A DNA stretch of 64,000 bases from Podospora pseudocomata (taxonomy: Eukaryota > Ascomycota > Sordariomycetes > Sordariales > Podosporaceae): the NCBI RefSeq assembly GCF_035222375.1, contig NW_026946365.1, forward strand, positions 496,001-560,000, in the 5' to 3' direction. The position numbers were made by a program, and so were the translations under genes. The notes beneath the pieces were generated by a model. That model saw only the letters and a list, made by a program, of their open reading frames with translations, had not been told where the DNA came from and searched no databases. Shown piece by piece: positions 37,048 through 48,841 of this stretch (positions within the stretch are counted from its first letter, which is position 1; each line of letters opens with the position of its first letter).

Positions 37048-38105
37048 GACTACCCCTTTACCAAAAGCATGACGTACCGCCGCCTTCTTTCAGATCCCTA
37101 TGTCCGCAAAAATACATTGACAAAACGAAGAACACGGGGCCGACGGCTATAGCTGGGGCGCTTTGTTGGGGTTCGTGGAGATGTTTGATGCAATGCGCTG
37201 GTGCCTTGGACAGAAGTTTGTGTTGGAGCTGGCGCGTACGTGTAGAGATCGAAGAATCGACAGGGGTGTCCTCCTCAGGAAAAGGCTCCACGCAGGTGCA
37301 ATTCAAGACTAAGGCATGCGATTTGAGACAATGGGCATAATTAGGGGTCCCTGATGGAAACCAAACTGGAGAATTGAAGTGTGCTTGTCGAGAGAAGCGT
37401 GTGAAGCTGAACTGGAAGCTTCGCCTGCGCCATGATGTAATGTCGTTGGGTTAGCGGTGGTGCCCTGGCCAGTTTGATGCCAAGCCCCCCAGGCTGGCTC
37501 GTGCTTTTGCATCTTTATAGTGGGCTGAAGAACACTGTCTGAGAGAGCAACTGATGTATAGCTGGTGGCTACAAAACATGAAATAACCCCAAAATCTGAC
37601 AATGTATCAAAGGATTCAACAAGCACTGTAGAGCTGTCTACTAAAATGATATCCGCAGTGTCAACAAAGAGTCTTTCCATGTCTGAAATCTGAATCTCGA
37701 ATACAGTGGACCCCATCCCCAAGCGGGGCAGCGGCAGTGGTCGTGGCCCCACCGCAACGGACCTCTCGACCGCGAACTGCCCCTCGCCTACGTCATGCAT
37801 GACCCGTGAATGAAGAGCTCTCTCCAACAAGTCCCAGTTTGGTACCAGACAAAAGAGCAGAAAAACGTGCCATGAGGTGTAACCGGGAACGAATAGGGAG
37901 GTAGCAAACCAAGTAACAACTGGCTGCTTGCTTCCCCCAAGTGCATTGAAATACCACAACCACCCATCTTCTTTGACCTCCAACTTCCATTCATCAATCA
38001 GATTTCACACAAGACACAGCTCCCATCCCATCAAAAGCAACAACGCTCGACAGCTTCCACTTCACCAAGAAAACCACATAAACTTTACAAACAACCACAA
38101 TCAAA
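37048..38105. other. Divergent promoter region
   Basis: About 1.06 kb lies between the dysferlin-domain gene (-) and a small gene (+). A minus-strand ORF at 37309-37983 has no recognisable domain and I treat it as chance. The last ~150 bp before 38106 are A/C-rich (CACACAAG, CAACCACAATCAAA), typical of a fungal 5' leader. Confidence 0.5.
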
Positions 38106-38641
38106 ATGTCCAAGTCTCGCGCCCCCCTCGCCCTCGGTGCCCTCGCCGCCTCAGGCATTGGTTACTACCTCTACAGCGCCGGCGGCAACCCCAGAGCAGC
38201 CGAGAAGCAGTTTGAGAGTACGTCCGACCATCACTACACCACCCACCCCATCATCTACCCCTGATACTAACTTCCCCCTCAGGCGACGCCCACCGCGCCG
38301 CCGCCAAACTCGAATCCAAGATTCCCACCAACTACCCAACCCACACAACCCACAAGGCCGAGAAAGAAGGCACCCGCCTCGGCCACGAGGTCGGCACCAA
38401 AATTGACTCTGCTGTATGTTTTCCTCCCTCGTTCTCGCCCCTTTTTTAAAATCAAAACACTAACAATGCAAAGGTAACCACCGTCAACCGCGACCTCAGC
38501 CAAGCCAAGCACGAAGCCGAGGCCATCGCCAAACAAGCCAAGGCCGATACCCTCAAGAAGATTGACGAGTTTGATCGGACGGTCGAGGAGAAGGCCGCCA
38601 AGAGCAAGAGCTACCTTAGCTCGTGGTTCGGGAGCAAGTAA
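38106..38641 (+). CDS. Small conserved fungal protein of the calcofluor-white-hypersensitive type
   Basis: Three exons: 38106-38217, 38283-38413 and 38474-38641. The introns are 65 nt (GTACGT, branch ACTAAC) and 60 nt (GTATGT, branch CACTAAC), giving 136 aa. The N-terminus is MSKSRAPLALGALAASGIGY, a short basic start followed by one hydrophobic segment with GxxxG-like spacing, likely a membrane anchor. The remainder is a long amphipathic, Ala/Lys/Glu-rich helix (AKHEAEAIAKQAKADTLKKI) ending SSWFGSK. I recall this architecture in fungal proteins annotated as calcofluor white hypersensitive; the molecular function is not established. All three exons join in phase and the start context (CAAAATGTC) is good. 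It may act at the mitochondrial or ER membrane, but the sequence does not tell which. Confidence 0.85.
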
Positions 38642-38958
38642 AGCTCAACCTATCAACTACTTAATAATGAAAGGAGGAGGTAGGAGGTGTATGATAATGG
38701 AAGGGGAGGGCGAACGGAACTGGTTTCTTCGTTTATCAACATGATATGAAGGTCGCGTCAGCGATATCTATACAACCACAACAGTCATGTTTGGGGGTTT
38801 TGATAACTGGGTGTTTTCAGGTTTTCGGGGTTTTCTAGTTTTGTTTGAATTTGATCTCAAGTTGATCGATCAATTGATATCATTATCCTATCCATACGTA
38901 CCCTAATCCCGTCCCATGTCCCCAAACCAATTCAACATTACAACACTCCTCCAGTACC
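38642..38958. other. Convergent 3' intergenic region
   Basis: 317 bp between the small + gene and prp6 (-). It is T-rich near 38790-38860, consistent with 3' UTR and polyadenylation signals. No gene is visible. Confidence 0.5.
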
Positions 38959-41853
38959 CTACTCCGGCAAAGAAGCAGCAACCAACTTCAACATCTCCTC
39001 CGTACCCTTCCCCGCATTCTTCGGCATCTTGGCCACCCGCTGCCAATACTCCCCATGTCTCGGCTCCGCCAAAACACACCTGCTCACCAACCCAGCCCTC
39101 TTCTCTTCCGTCCCATGCTGCAGCAAAAACTTGTAATACCACGCCCACGTATCCCCATGGTCCGTGTCCAGCTTCAGCGCTCTCTCAAACCATTTATCCG
39201 CCTGCTCGAGTTTCCTCTCTTTCCAGAGGATATACGCCGCCGTCACCATCAGCACCGGGTCGTTCTCCACTTTCTTCATCGCCTCCGCCAGCAGCGATTT
39301 GCGCTGGGTTCGCTGTTCCAGGTGAAGAATCCTCTCCGCCCAGAGGAGACCGCTCTTGGGCATCTGCTGCAGGGCAGTAGCCATGAGGGTCTTGGCCTGA
39401 GTGATGTTACCGGCGCGACGCTCAAGACGGATGAGCTCAGTCCACAGCTCCGCCGATTTGGGAATTGCCTGCCTTGCTCTGTCGAGGACGGAACGGGCCT
39501 TGACCACGTTGTTGAGGCGCTCCTCCAGACGGGAGTACAAAAGCCACAAGGGGACCGACGAAGGAACGGCGCGGACACCGGCACCATATGCCTCCCTTGC
39601 CTGCGCCGGCTGGTCCATGTCCTCGTAAATCTGCCCCTTCATCATCCAAAGCTTTGGAGCGTTAGGGAAGAGGCGGAGTGCATCAATGACGAGGTCAAGG
39701 GCGGCTTCGCTGTTGCCTAGCTGGCGCTCAAAGGCCACGGAACGCATCCAGACACGATCGGTAGGGGCGTTTTGCCGGGCAGTCTTGAGCAGGTCGCGGG
39801 CTTGACCGATAAAGCCGTTGTCAGCCTCAAGCTTGACAGCCGCAAGCCAGATGTCCTCGTTATCGGGGTTTTGCTTGAAGGCACGGGCCAGAACGCGACG
39901 AGCCTCGTTAATCTCGCCTGCCTTTTCGCGGGCCAGCATGAGCCAGAAGGTCTCTTGGTGAGGGCAGGCCTCGACGGCTTTTTCAAGCGCGTTCCAGAGG
40001 TCATCCTTGTTGCCATGCTCTCTCTCCAGGTCAACGGCGGCGAGGTAAAGGCTCTTGCTGTTGGGGAAGACACGAAGAGCATAGGCGTATATCGCCCGGG
40101 CGGTGGCGTACTTTTCGCGGCTGACACTGGCTTTGGCATCTTCCATCCAGAGCTCCTTGCGGTCGTCGTCCTCGTCCAGCCCCCAGCCGAGGGTCTCTTC
40201 GATGATATTGCTGCAGGTGATGACCGCGCCTTCTTCCTCGCACTTTTCAGCCTCAGCAATCCATTCTTCACGCTTGGGCATGGCGTTTTGCTTGACCAAG
40301 AACTTAACGGCGTTCCTCATGACTGGTCGTCTTGCACCCTCACCAAGCTGCTCCTCCAGGCGAGCGGCCGCAATCCACAGCTCGTGGGAGTTGGGGAGCT
40401 TCTTGACGGCCTTGTTGAGCACCTTGCGAGCATTCTCCGGGGTCTCTAAATGTGCCAGTCTCAGCCACAAGTCGAGTGATTCGGGGATAAGCTCAGTGGC
40501 CTTGGCTAGCAAAATGCGGGCATCTTCCACATCTTCTTCCAGGTTCACCGCATGAATCCATAAAGCCTCGGATTGCGGGTTATGATCCAGCGCCTTTCGG
40601 ATCACCTTCTTCCGTGATCTTTGGTCATTCTCCAGTTTCATGGCCGCCACCCAGAGCTTCACCGACTTTGGGTTGTTGCGGATAGCTTCAGCCGCAATAA
40701 TCTTGGCATTGTGAGTGTCGTTGATGTTGATATTCTCAAGCCAGATATCCTCATTCTTGGGGCAATGCTGGCACCCAGCCGCAATCAACTTGCGGGCGGC
40801 ACCCGGTTTCCCTGCTGTCATCTCCAATCTTGCCGCAGCCATCCAACTGGACGCCTGTTTGGGGTTTGAATCTACAGCAGACTTCAACATCTTTCTGAAC
40901 TGCTCAATATCACCGATACTCTGCTCTGCACCTTGGGTGCTGGCTAGTGAGGTCAAGTAACCCCTCGGATCCAGACTCGTGGCGCTACCTGCCGTAGCAA
41001 GCCCGCTGGTTTGCGATGTCTGCTCAAGTCTTGCCTTCAACACCTTGTCGCGGGCGGCACCGATCTTTGCAAAATCCGTCGTCGTTTCGGTTCCTCCGGG
41101 AGTAGCGCTGGTAGCAGTCCCATCGTCCGCAACTGTCGTGCCAAACTGACCCTGGTCTCTCGCAGCAGCTAGCACGCTGTCGGGCACAGCATAGAATCTC
41201 TCTATCCTCGCTTGTCGTGCCCTCTTGGTCTTGCCGGTGGCATCCTTTGCCTCGGGTATGTTCGCCCAATCTTCGTCGGTGAGCTCGGCCAATTTTCTCT
41301 TGAGCCCGGCAAACTGCTGCTGAATCTTTGGGTTCTGTCGCTCGTATTCTTCTTGTTCGGCTTTTTCTCGTGCTTCCCTGTTCGCAAAAAGTAGACCGTT
41401 GGTATTTCGTTCTCCATTCATCTAAGGGTATAAGACGATAAACCGAGTGCTTTTGGGTGTACGTGTGGGAAGGAAAGCGCTGGGTTAGACTTGAAAAGGG
41501 GAGAGTACTAACCTTTGCTTTCTCCTCCTGCTTGCCATCTTCTCGTCTATATCTTCCCAGATCTTGTCTGCCTCTTCATCCTCCTTATCATAGAAACCGC
41601 CGGCAAACAGGCCAACCTCGTTGTCTGGATCCTGATATCGAGCGGCATCATCGTTGTCATCATCTTTCGCATTGTCGCCGCCGAGTCCCAATTGCGCTGT
41701 CCTCTTTGCGACGGCAGCCTTGATTTGGTCTTCGCTGGGACCTTCTCGCGCCGGACCCAAGTCAGATCTGGTGGTAAAGCCAGTGGCACCACGCCCGAGA
41801 CCAGCGACGTAGTTCTCGGGCGCGGGCATGCTAAGGAAGTCCCTCCGTGACAT
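38959..41853 (-). CDS. prp6: Pre-mRNA splicing factor Prp6 (U4/U6.U5 tri-snRNP, HAT repeats)
   Basis: Two exons: 41853-41513 and 41377-38959, with a 135-nt intron (GTTAGT donor at 41512, acceptor GCGAACAG ending 41378), giving 919 aa. The N-terminal PRP1 domain starts MSRRDFLSMPAPENYVAGLG and includes FGTR-like GFTTRSDLGPA; the junction reads RRRKQREAREKAEQEEYER. From about residue 250 a long run of HAT/TPR-like repeats follows (for example ARKLIAAGCQHCPKNEDIWL, SVKLWVAAMKLE, HELWIAAARLEEQ, EDIWLAAVKLEADN). Prp6 bridges U5 and U4/U6 in the tri-snRNP, in the nucleus. A nearer acceptor (CCCTTAG ending at 41422) would create an immediate in-frame TGA, so the longer intron is chosen; it also restores the conserved REAREK segment. 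A telomere-like repeat lies 250 bp upstream. Confidence 0.95.
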
Positions 41854-43229
41854 TGTGGCGGCTGTTTATCGATCGCGATGTGGATGATGATGTCGTCTTC
41901 TATGACGAATCTTTATTCATGCGCCTGCAATGGTTGGCGGTCACCGTGGCCGGGGGCGCGAATCAATGGTGGTGAGCTGGTAACTTTTTGTTGCATGGAT
42001 TATCAGTTGTCGCGCCAGGCACGAGCGAGCTTCGAGAAGTCAAGCAATGCTGCACGCCAAGCTTTGAAGGAAAATAAGTGGGACATGCATCCGGCTTTGG
42101 GTTAGGGTGATGGCTAGGGTTAGGGTTCGGTCTCTAGCCGCGTCATTCAAAGTTTTGGACAACTCTTGTATAAGGTGTTGAAATCATTAACATAAATTCG
42201 TAGAATTTGGAAACTGATCGGCTGGAACGATCCTCTATCACAAGGTCAGTTAAACCTGTCCCGTGTGAGGAAGAGTGTTCCTACAACTTCAAGATGCTGA
42301 TTATGTAACCGAGGCAGCCCAGCCTTCTGTGTCCTTGTACACATAAGCCAAGATGCGAGTAAGACTCCAACTAATGCAGTTGGGCATATCCTGTTGCTAT
42401 GGCTTGGCTGAGGAATCTGGATGCTGCCTAGGATTAGTCTGAGAGGCCGCGTCATAAAGCTTTGGGGCTGGCGAAAGAAGTTTACGAGGTGTAAGTGAGC
42501 TAATGGTAAGGCACTTGCTGGGCAGACTCTTGAGACTCGGCTTCCAGATCTTACTGTCAAGTTTTGACACTTGGAAATACATATGAAATAATAGCAGGAA
42601 ATATACAACTCGTGAACATCATGGTCCCATGCACCAACGGCTGCCTTCGTGACTCCGAACCCGAGGAAGCCGTTTTAAAACCGCGGGGGTTGGCCCATGG
42701 TGGTTGGTGTTATACTGTAGGGCTGACGGGTGAGCGCTTAGGGGGGGAGCAAAAGGGTGGGTTAGGGGTGGCTGACAGCTGAGCGGGCATTGGACAATTG
42801 ACGGGAGAACCTGGGCAAAAGACACAGCCGCAATGTCTACCAAAAAAAACAACAGCCACATGCCCCCATCTGCCCCCCCATCTGTCTCCAGTTTTCCCCG
42901 TCATAGTTAATTACCTTATTAGCGGCGCTCTCCCTAGCCGACTTGTACGGATTTACTTTTGGAAGCTCAAAACATCTCGACGTTGACTACAACTCCTCGC
43001 GCAAGCGCCCCCTACCCAAAACCTCGTTCTGTGTCGTTTGCCTGGCGGGCCTTCTTTAGCGGGGCATCGGATCGGTCAATGAGACATCACCCCGTCGCCG
43101 CATGAACCTCTGTGACGTCGGCACTCCACGAACACCACCAGAGTTGAACCTCGACCAACCTTCGGACGAAGCCGTGTAATCACCCAGACTAGCACTAGCC
43201 GACGGGCAAAGCGCACTTGAGCGCACACC
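41854..43229. other. Divergent promoter region between prp6 and osh3
   Basis: 1.4 kb with no convincing gene. It contains a TTAGGG-type element (42099-42127) on the prp6 side and CCAAT-like and GC-rich sequence near the osh3 start. Confidence 0.5.
42099..42127. promoter_or_regulatory. Interstitial telomere-like repeat / telobox
   Basis: The stretch reads GGGTTAGGG, a 7-nt spacer, then TAGGGTTAGGGTT, with three TAGGG units matching the fungal telomere repeat TTAGGG. It lies about 250 bp upstream of the prp6 ATG. Short teloboxes bound by Tbf1/Reb1/Myb-type factors occur in promoters of translation and RNA-processing genes in fungi and plants. Promoter function here is inference; a scar of telomeric repair is an alternative. 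Confidence 0.5.
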
Positions 43230-46200
43230 ATGGCAGGCATTGAGCAATTGGAAATCCACAGCAAGGTATGTCCGTTCTGCCTACGGCATTTGTCAAAGTT
43301 GCCGCTCCTCACGGACCTGACGCGCCTTGCACTAGCCATTCCATATATGCTGACAGTTTGTCTTGTATCCCGAAATAGGCCTACATTGTACGATGGGTCA
43401 AAGTAGATGTTGGCCACACCATCTCCTGGAGCGTGCAACCTCACAAGAAGTCCATGTAATACCTCAGCCCAATGATGCCCCAATTGTCAGCCTAAGCCTT
43501 ATGCTGATCCAATCTTTTCACCTAGTAACTTTGGCATTGTTAAGCACCCCGGGACCGGCGAAACGAATCTGACCTCCTTGGCCGACGATGCAGGGCTTGC
43601 CGATCAACACACCGAAGGCGTCGCCGAGTCGAAACCCGGTCTCTTTGCGAAAAGGGACGCTAGTACCGCCCAAGATCAGCTCGCCAAAAAGGGCTTTATA
43701 CCGATACACTGGCATGGAAAATGCGAAGCAGACAAGGTCTCGGTCGGCACCTACGATGTTACACAGGCTGGCATGTTTGGCCTAGTTTTTGACAATACCT
43801 TCTCGAAGCAAACATCCAAGACGGCGACATTCGTCCTTCTAACATATCCGACCGGCGCCCCTCCTCAGACTGCACGAAATCTACCCAATCTACAGGCGGG
43901 ACCTCTTGCCAGCGCGAGTAGGACGAGCTTGGGCAAGCATGGCAGCCCCCGGCTCGGTGCTGCTGCCTCGGAATCCGTCGACAGTCTACCCAGCCACACC
44001 CGAGGACGCGCATTGTCCACAGCTACCGCTGCCGGTAAGAGTGAGAGCGGCGTGTCTAGCTCCTATCATGTTGGCGTCCTGCTCAAGAGGAGGCGCAAGA
44101 AGGGGCAGGGCTACGCCAAGCGTTTCTTCTCTCTGGACTATACGACTTGTACTCTGTCTTACTATCATAACCGCAACTCCTCGGCTCTTAGGGGGGCTAT
44201 TCCGCTTAGCTTGGCTGCGGTCGCAGCGGACGAGAGGAGACGCGAGATTACCATTGACTCTGGAGCTGAGGTATGGCACTTGAAAGCATCGAATGCCAAG
44301 GAATTCAGCGATTGGGCACGGGCGCTGGAACGGGCAAGCAAGATTGCTCGGGGGGTGGAATTGCCTGCCACTCAACCAGTGTCCTCGGAAAGTCAGGGGG
44401 GAGTTGCACCGGTACCTCATATCACCATTCCAAACAGCGCGCAAGACGAGGAGAGGGAGTGGAGGCAAGTTGAATCTCTGGTCAGCAGGATGGTAGGCAC
44501 CAGAGATGCTCTTCGGCGCCTGGTAAAGGATATGGCTGCCGAAAAGCAGCCACCTAGCGGCCATGGATACCTTTCTCCAAGCACTCCTACACTTCCAGAG
44601 GAGACCGAAGGTTATTTCGGCCCGCCGACAACCGCATCAGCAGCAGATAAAAAGTCTTTCTGGAAGCGCAAGGCTAGCGGCGCCGCGTCTCCTCTCACCC
44701 CCCAGTCTTTCCAGACAGCTGCCAGTTCCTCGTTGACAATACCAGCATCGGGCCATAGCACCCCAACACAAAATGGGTTCAAGAAACAATATGGTGCTCT
44801 CCAGCAGGAAGGGCCAAATACTCTGGAGAATTGCACCGCGCTGTTGAGCGATCTGGATTCAGTCGTGATGGAGTTCTCGACTCTTCTCGCCACCAGCAAA
44901 CGGCGACGGTTGCCTGCACAATTATCTGCTCAGCCAAGAGCAAGCATTGAGTCGTCCGCTTCAACGGTCGACGAGTTCTTTGATGCTGAAGCCGGTGATG
45001 CGGATAGGTCGACAAACCAGCTGATGATCATCGAGCACCATAGTGAGGATGATACCCAGGCATCAGATGTTGAGGAATCGATCCACGAGTCCTCGTCTGT
45101 CTCTTCGATTGAAGATGAAGACGACTATGCTCAGAACGCAGAGGGTGGTGCCAACCTGTTCCCACCAAAGCCGAAATCATTGATCCCCCTTCCAATCACG
45201 GAACCAGTCACCAGACGCAAGACGATCCCGCCAGCCAAGGTAGCGCCCCCAAGTTTGATCGCGTTCGTCCGCAAGAACGTCGGCAAGGATCTTAGCACGA
45301 TCAGCATGCCTGTTTCTGCCAACGAGCCGACGTCGTTGCTCCACCGCGTTTCTGAACAGCTCGAGTACGCTCAACTTTTGGATGCGGCCGCTAAGCATCC
45401 TGACCCCAAGGACAGGTTGTTGTACATGACTGCATTTGCGATCTCTGGGTTCAGCAACACCAGGGCAAAGGAGAGGTCGATTCGCAAGCCCTTTAACCCA
45501 CTCCTTGGTGAAACCTTTGAGCTTGTCCGTTCCGAGGCAGAAGTGCCTGGTGGTTTCAGGCTTCTTGTCGAGAAGGTCACTCATCGTCCTGTCCGGTTGG
45601 CTATGCAAGCTGATAGTGCGCTGTGGTCTTTCTCTCAGTTCCCGGCTCCGTCCCAGAAGTTTTGGGGTAAATCTGCCGAGATTACCACTGAAGGCCGGGT
45701 AAGGGTTAGCTTGCGTTTGCCAGACGGCACAGACGAGCACTACAGCTGGACCATTGCCACTGTTTTCTTGCGCAATGTGGTCATGGGTGAGAAATACGTC
45801 GAGCCGGTTGGGAGCATGAACGTGAACAATGATACGACCGGGGCCAAGGCTGTCATCGAGTTTGTAGCAAAGGGTGTTTTCGGCGGCAGGGGAGAAGAGG
45901 TCAAGGTGGAGACGTACGGCCCCAACGGCAGCAAATTGGGTGCTGGGTTGGGGGGCACTTGGACCAACGGGCTGAAAGTTGTGCCGGGAAACAAGGAAAT
46001 CTGGAAGCCGGGGCAGTTGGTCGAGAACGCGGTGAATACCTATGGTATGACTACCTTTGCCGCCAGTCTGAACGAGATCACGCCGATTGAAAAGGGGAAG
46101 CTGCCGCCTACGGATACGAGGTTGAGGCCTGATCAGAGGTTTGCGGAGCAAGGGGATTTGGACCAGGCGGAGGAGTGGAAGGTGAAGCTGGAGGAGGCGC

Positions 46201-46388
46201 AGAGGGTGAGGAGACGGGTGTTGGAGGAGAGTGGGGAGGAGTATAAGCCCAAGTGGTTTGTCAAGGTTGCCGGGGGGGAGGGCCAAGGGGGGGAGGAGGT
46301 GTGGAAGTTGAAGGGAGGGAAGGACGGGTATTGGGAGGAGAGGGCTAGGGGGAAGTGGGAGGGGGTGGTGGATATTTTTGCTGGGTAG
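43230..46388 (+). CDS. osh3: Oxysterol-binding protein of the Osh3 type (GOLD-PH-FFAT-ORD)
   Basis: Three exons: 43230-43265, 43379-43455 and 43526-46388. The introns are 113 nt (GTATGT) and 70 nt (GTAATA donor, acceptor CACCTAG). The spliced protein is 991 aa. Residues 1-~120 form the Osh3-type GOLD domain (VDVGHTISWSVQPHKKSINF spans both junctions; later MFGLVFDNTFSKQTSKT). A PH domain is at about 213-310 (HVGVLLKRRRKKGQGYAKRF). A FFAT-like motif DEFFDAEAG lies at about 520. The ligand-binding ORD runs about 610-985 (FNPLLGETFELVR, WTIATVFLRNVVMGEKYVEP). Family role: PI4P/sterol exchange or PI4P presentation at ER-plasma-membrane contacts, with FFAT binding the ER protein Scs2/VAP. The ORD signature normally EQVSHHPP reads EKVTHRPV (about 720-727). 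Start context CACACCATGG is strong. Confidence 0.94.
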
Positions 46389-48841
46389 TTTTTTTTTTCT
46401 TCGAGGAGACAAGCTGAAGTGGGTTTTGGATGATGGGGATACCGAATAGAGTTTTGGGTGGTGTTTTTGTGGTAGGATTTCTCACTTCTCTGTAATCTTA
46501 GCAGGCAGGTGTTTATGTGTCAATTCAAGGAAGTATTGAATGTTCAAAACCAAGTCCGCGCAGCGTGGAGGAGCAGGTTTCTTTTGGGGGTTAGGGTTGT
46601 AGGTAGCTCCTGGATCTATCGCCATTTGCATTTTCAGCACTTCGCAAAGCTAGAATCATGGATTGTTCATAAGGTATAACGGTTAGCACATTGATGACTG
46701 TCTCCGATGGAAAAGTTGGTTTTGGAATCTAGTACGTCCATACAAGGAATTTTGTCGGTGTTGGTTGTGTCTACGTATGGTTAGTCCTATGTGGACAATT
46801 GAATACCTACCTTTCCAGGTTGTAGCCGTCCTCACCTTCAAAGATTCAATCATAGCAAACATTAGCCTTTTAACATGATCAAGTTTTGTTTTGATATCCG
46901 TCTCGGCGAAATCGATATCCTCTCGAAATCCGGTATGAGAATACATCTTGGCTACCTACATCTCCCCTCATTGGCGAACCCGAACCCCCTCAGCTAGGTA
47001 GCTCCTCTTTTCCCATCCGGCCACTCACCCCTCAAGTAAATAATTCCGCGGCCTCGTGATTCGATCCTCCCCTCCCATCCATCCCCCATACCTATTCACC
47101 CTCAAATTTCCCATGTCTGTTTGTCTGGGTGGTAGTCTGGCACGTGGCCAGTCTCTCATGTAAGGTAAGTGCACGGTACTTCATCACATCACATCCCCTT
47201 CTCCCACCCCCCCACACACATACAATGTACAACCCGCGACAATCTCCTAAACTCAACAACGAAAAAGCATGGGGGTTAGTCTTACTTTCTTTTCTTTTTC
47301 TTTCCTTACTGACGACATGAGGCTATAAAGAATCCTTTGTGTGGGGGGGGTTGCCATGCAGAAGGGATGTTGATATGCATGGGCTCGGGAATAGGTAGAG
47401 AGTAGACAAGCTATGTTGATGTTGGTTGTTTCCTGCTCTGCTACCTACTGACGGGAGTTATAATACAGATACCACGTATATAACCCACATTGTATCCCAC
47501 CACTTCTTATCTTTTGCCCACCTCGAGAGAGCACGCCTGTACGAGCGAGCCACCCCCACCCCGCGGTCTTTCTCACGTTGTCACATGTTCGCTATGTGTA
47601 TGTTGAATGGCTCCATTCAAAGATCGAGTGTAAATTCTTCCACAAATGTTGAAGCGTGGGAAATGTATACAGGATAGTTGGCGATGAAATCAACGTCGAG
47701 TTATCCCAGAGGTGGTGGTGTAAGTTAGTAGTCAAAAGAAAATGGACGATTCAAAGCACCCATTTCCTTCTTTTCAAACTTTTGTGTGCTCCTTGGGCTT
47801 GGGGGGCTCTTCCAAAATTCCATTTCCCCTTTTCGGCCGGACCCATCTCTGAGTTCGTGTTGTATGGCCAGCCAAGTAGCATAAAGCCGGGCAATGGTTG
47901 CACCAGCCCTCACAAGGCTCCTGACCCTAGTTCGTCCACTGATCTGATCTTAACGGCTCGGTATATTATATTGGAAGCAAAATGCAGCTCTCCACCCCCA
48001 TCTGTACCCCTCAGATGCTTCTCGACGAGGCCTCATATCGTCCCGTCAAGTCATCAATAGCTTCGTTTGAGATGCACACACCTCTCCGCATCCTGCATTA
48101 GACGACCGATCTTGCCATTTTTCAACCCGAGGGGAATGTACAACAGCAGTCCGAGACAGGATCAACTGTGGGGGCCCTTCATTCTTGGTCATAAATGGCG
48201 GGAGCAGTCCGAGGAACGCGCGCAGAAAATCGCACTTTGCTCGCTTGTGGACAATGGCTCCATGCAAATATTGCATCTCACGAGGGGGCCGCAGACGCAG
48301 GAAGCCATCCAGATGCTCTGCAACCATAACAAATATGGCTCAACGTGCCAGAGCCTAACAAATCGGGCAACGGCACCCCTCCAACCCGCATGCTGAAATT
48401 GGGGTCGTCTCGCACAATGGAACGGCGGGTTCTGTCTCCATGCACATTCCTTCAGAGCCTCGTCTACCATGTGGTCGTCCAGCTGAGATGTGCTTCTCAG
48501 GTAGGTATATGATGGAGAAGGATGGCGAGTGGCACAAAAGCTGTCGAACCTTCCTGTATATAAACATATTACTTGATGATTAGCTCAAGCCGGGACGTGA
48601 TCCTTGCCCTCATCCCGTCCCCTGCCGTTTCCCCCCTTTTCCTATTTCACTGCACTTCACTCCATCACCCTCAGATGGGCAATAGAAACGCATCCAGTGC
48701 AGTTTGTTGCACCTGCAACCACATTCACATGCAGGCGACGTGTCTCTGCATCTAAATTGCATCCATGATACCAGTCTGAAACCTTTTGGGCCAATTGAGT
48801 GCTTGCTTAGGGATGATCCGCGTAATGTCTGTCATCTCCAA
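46389..48841. other. Convergent intergenic region
   Basis: 2.45 kb between osh3 (+) and an F-box gene (-). No convincing coding frame. It contains TAGGTA-type short palindromes near 46600 and 46993, a G-rich run near 47342-47350, and a tRNA D-arm-like fragment at about 46673-46690 that does not fold into a tRNA. Confidence 0.5.

Noticed and set aside
37309-37983. 224-codon minus-strand ORF in the divergent promoter
   Set aside because: It has some hydrophobic stretches but no recognisable family. It overlaps the leader of the small gene at 38106 and is probably non-coding.
39055-40449. Plus-strand ORFs of 221-225 codons opposite prp6
   Set aside because: They are antisense shadows of the HAT-repeat coding sequence, with no independent domain.
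45177-46412. 411-codon minus-strand ORF opposite osh3
   Set aside because: It is a Pro/Leu/Arg-rich antisense shadow of the conserved Osh3 ORD coding sequence.
46673-46730. Possible tRNA gene starting with GGTATAACGGTTAGCACA
   Set aside because: The string resembles a tRNA D-arm/A-box very closely, but no matching anticodon stem, no GGTTCRANNCC B-box and no acceptor pairing follow within reach. At most it is an eroded tRNA fragment.
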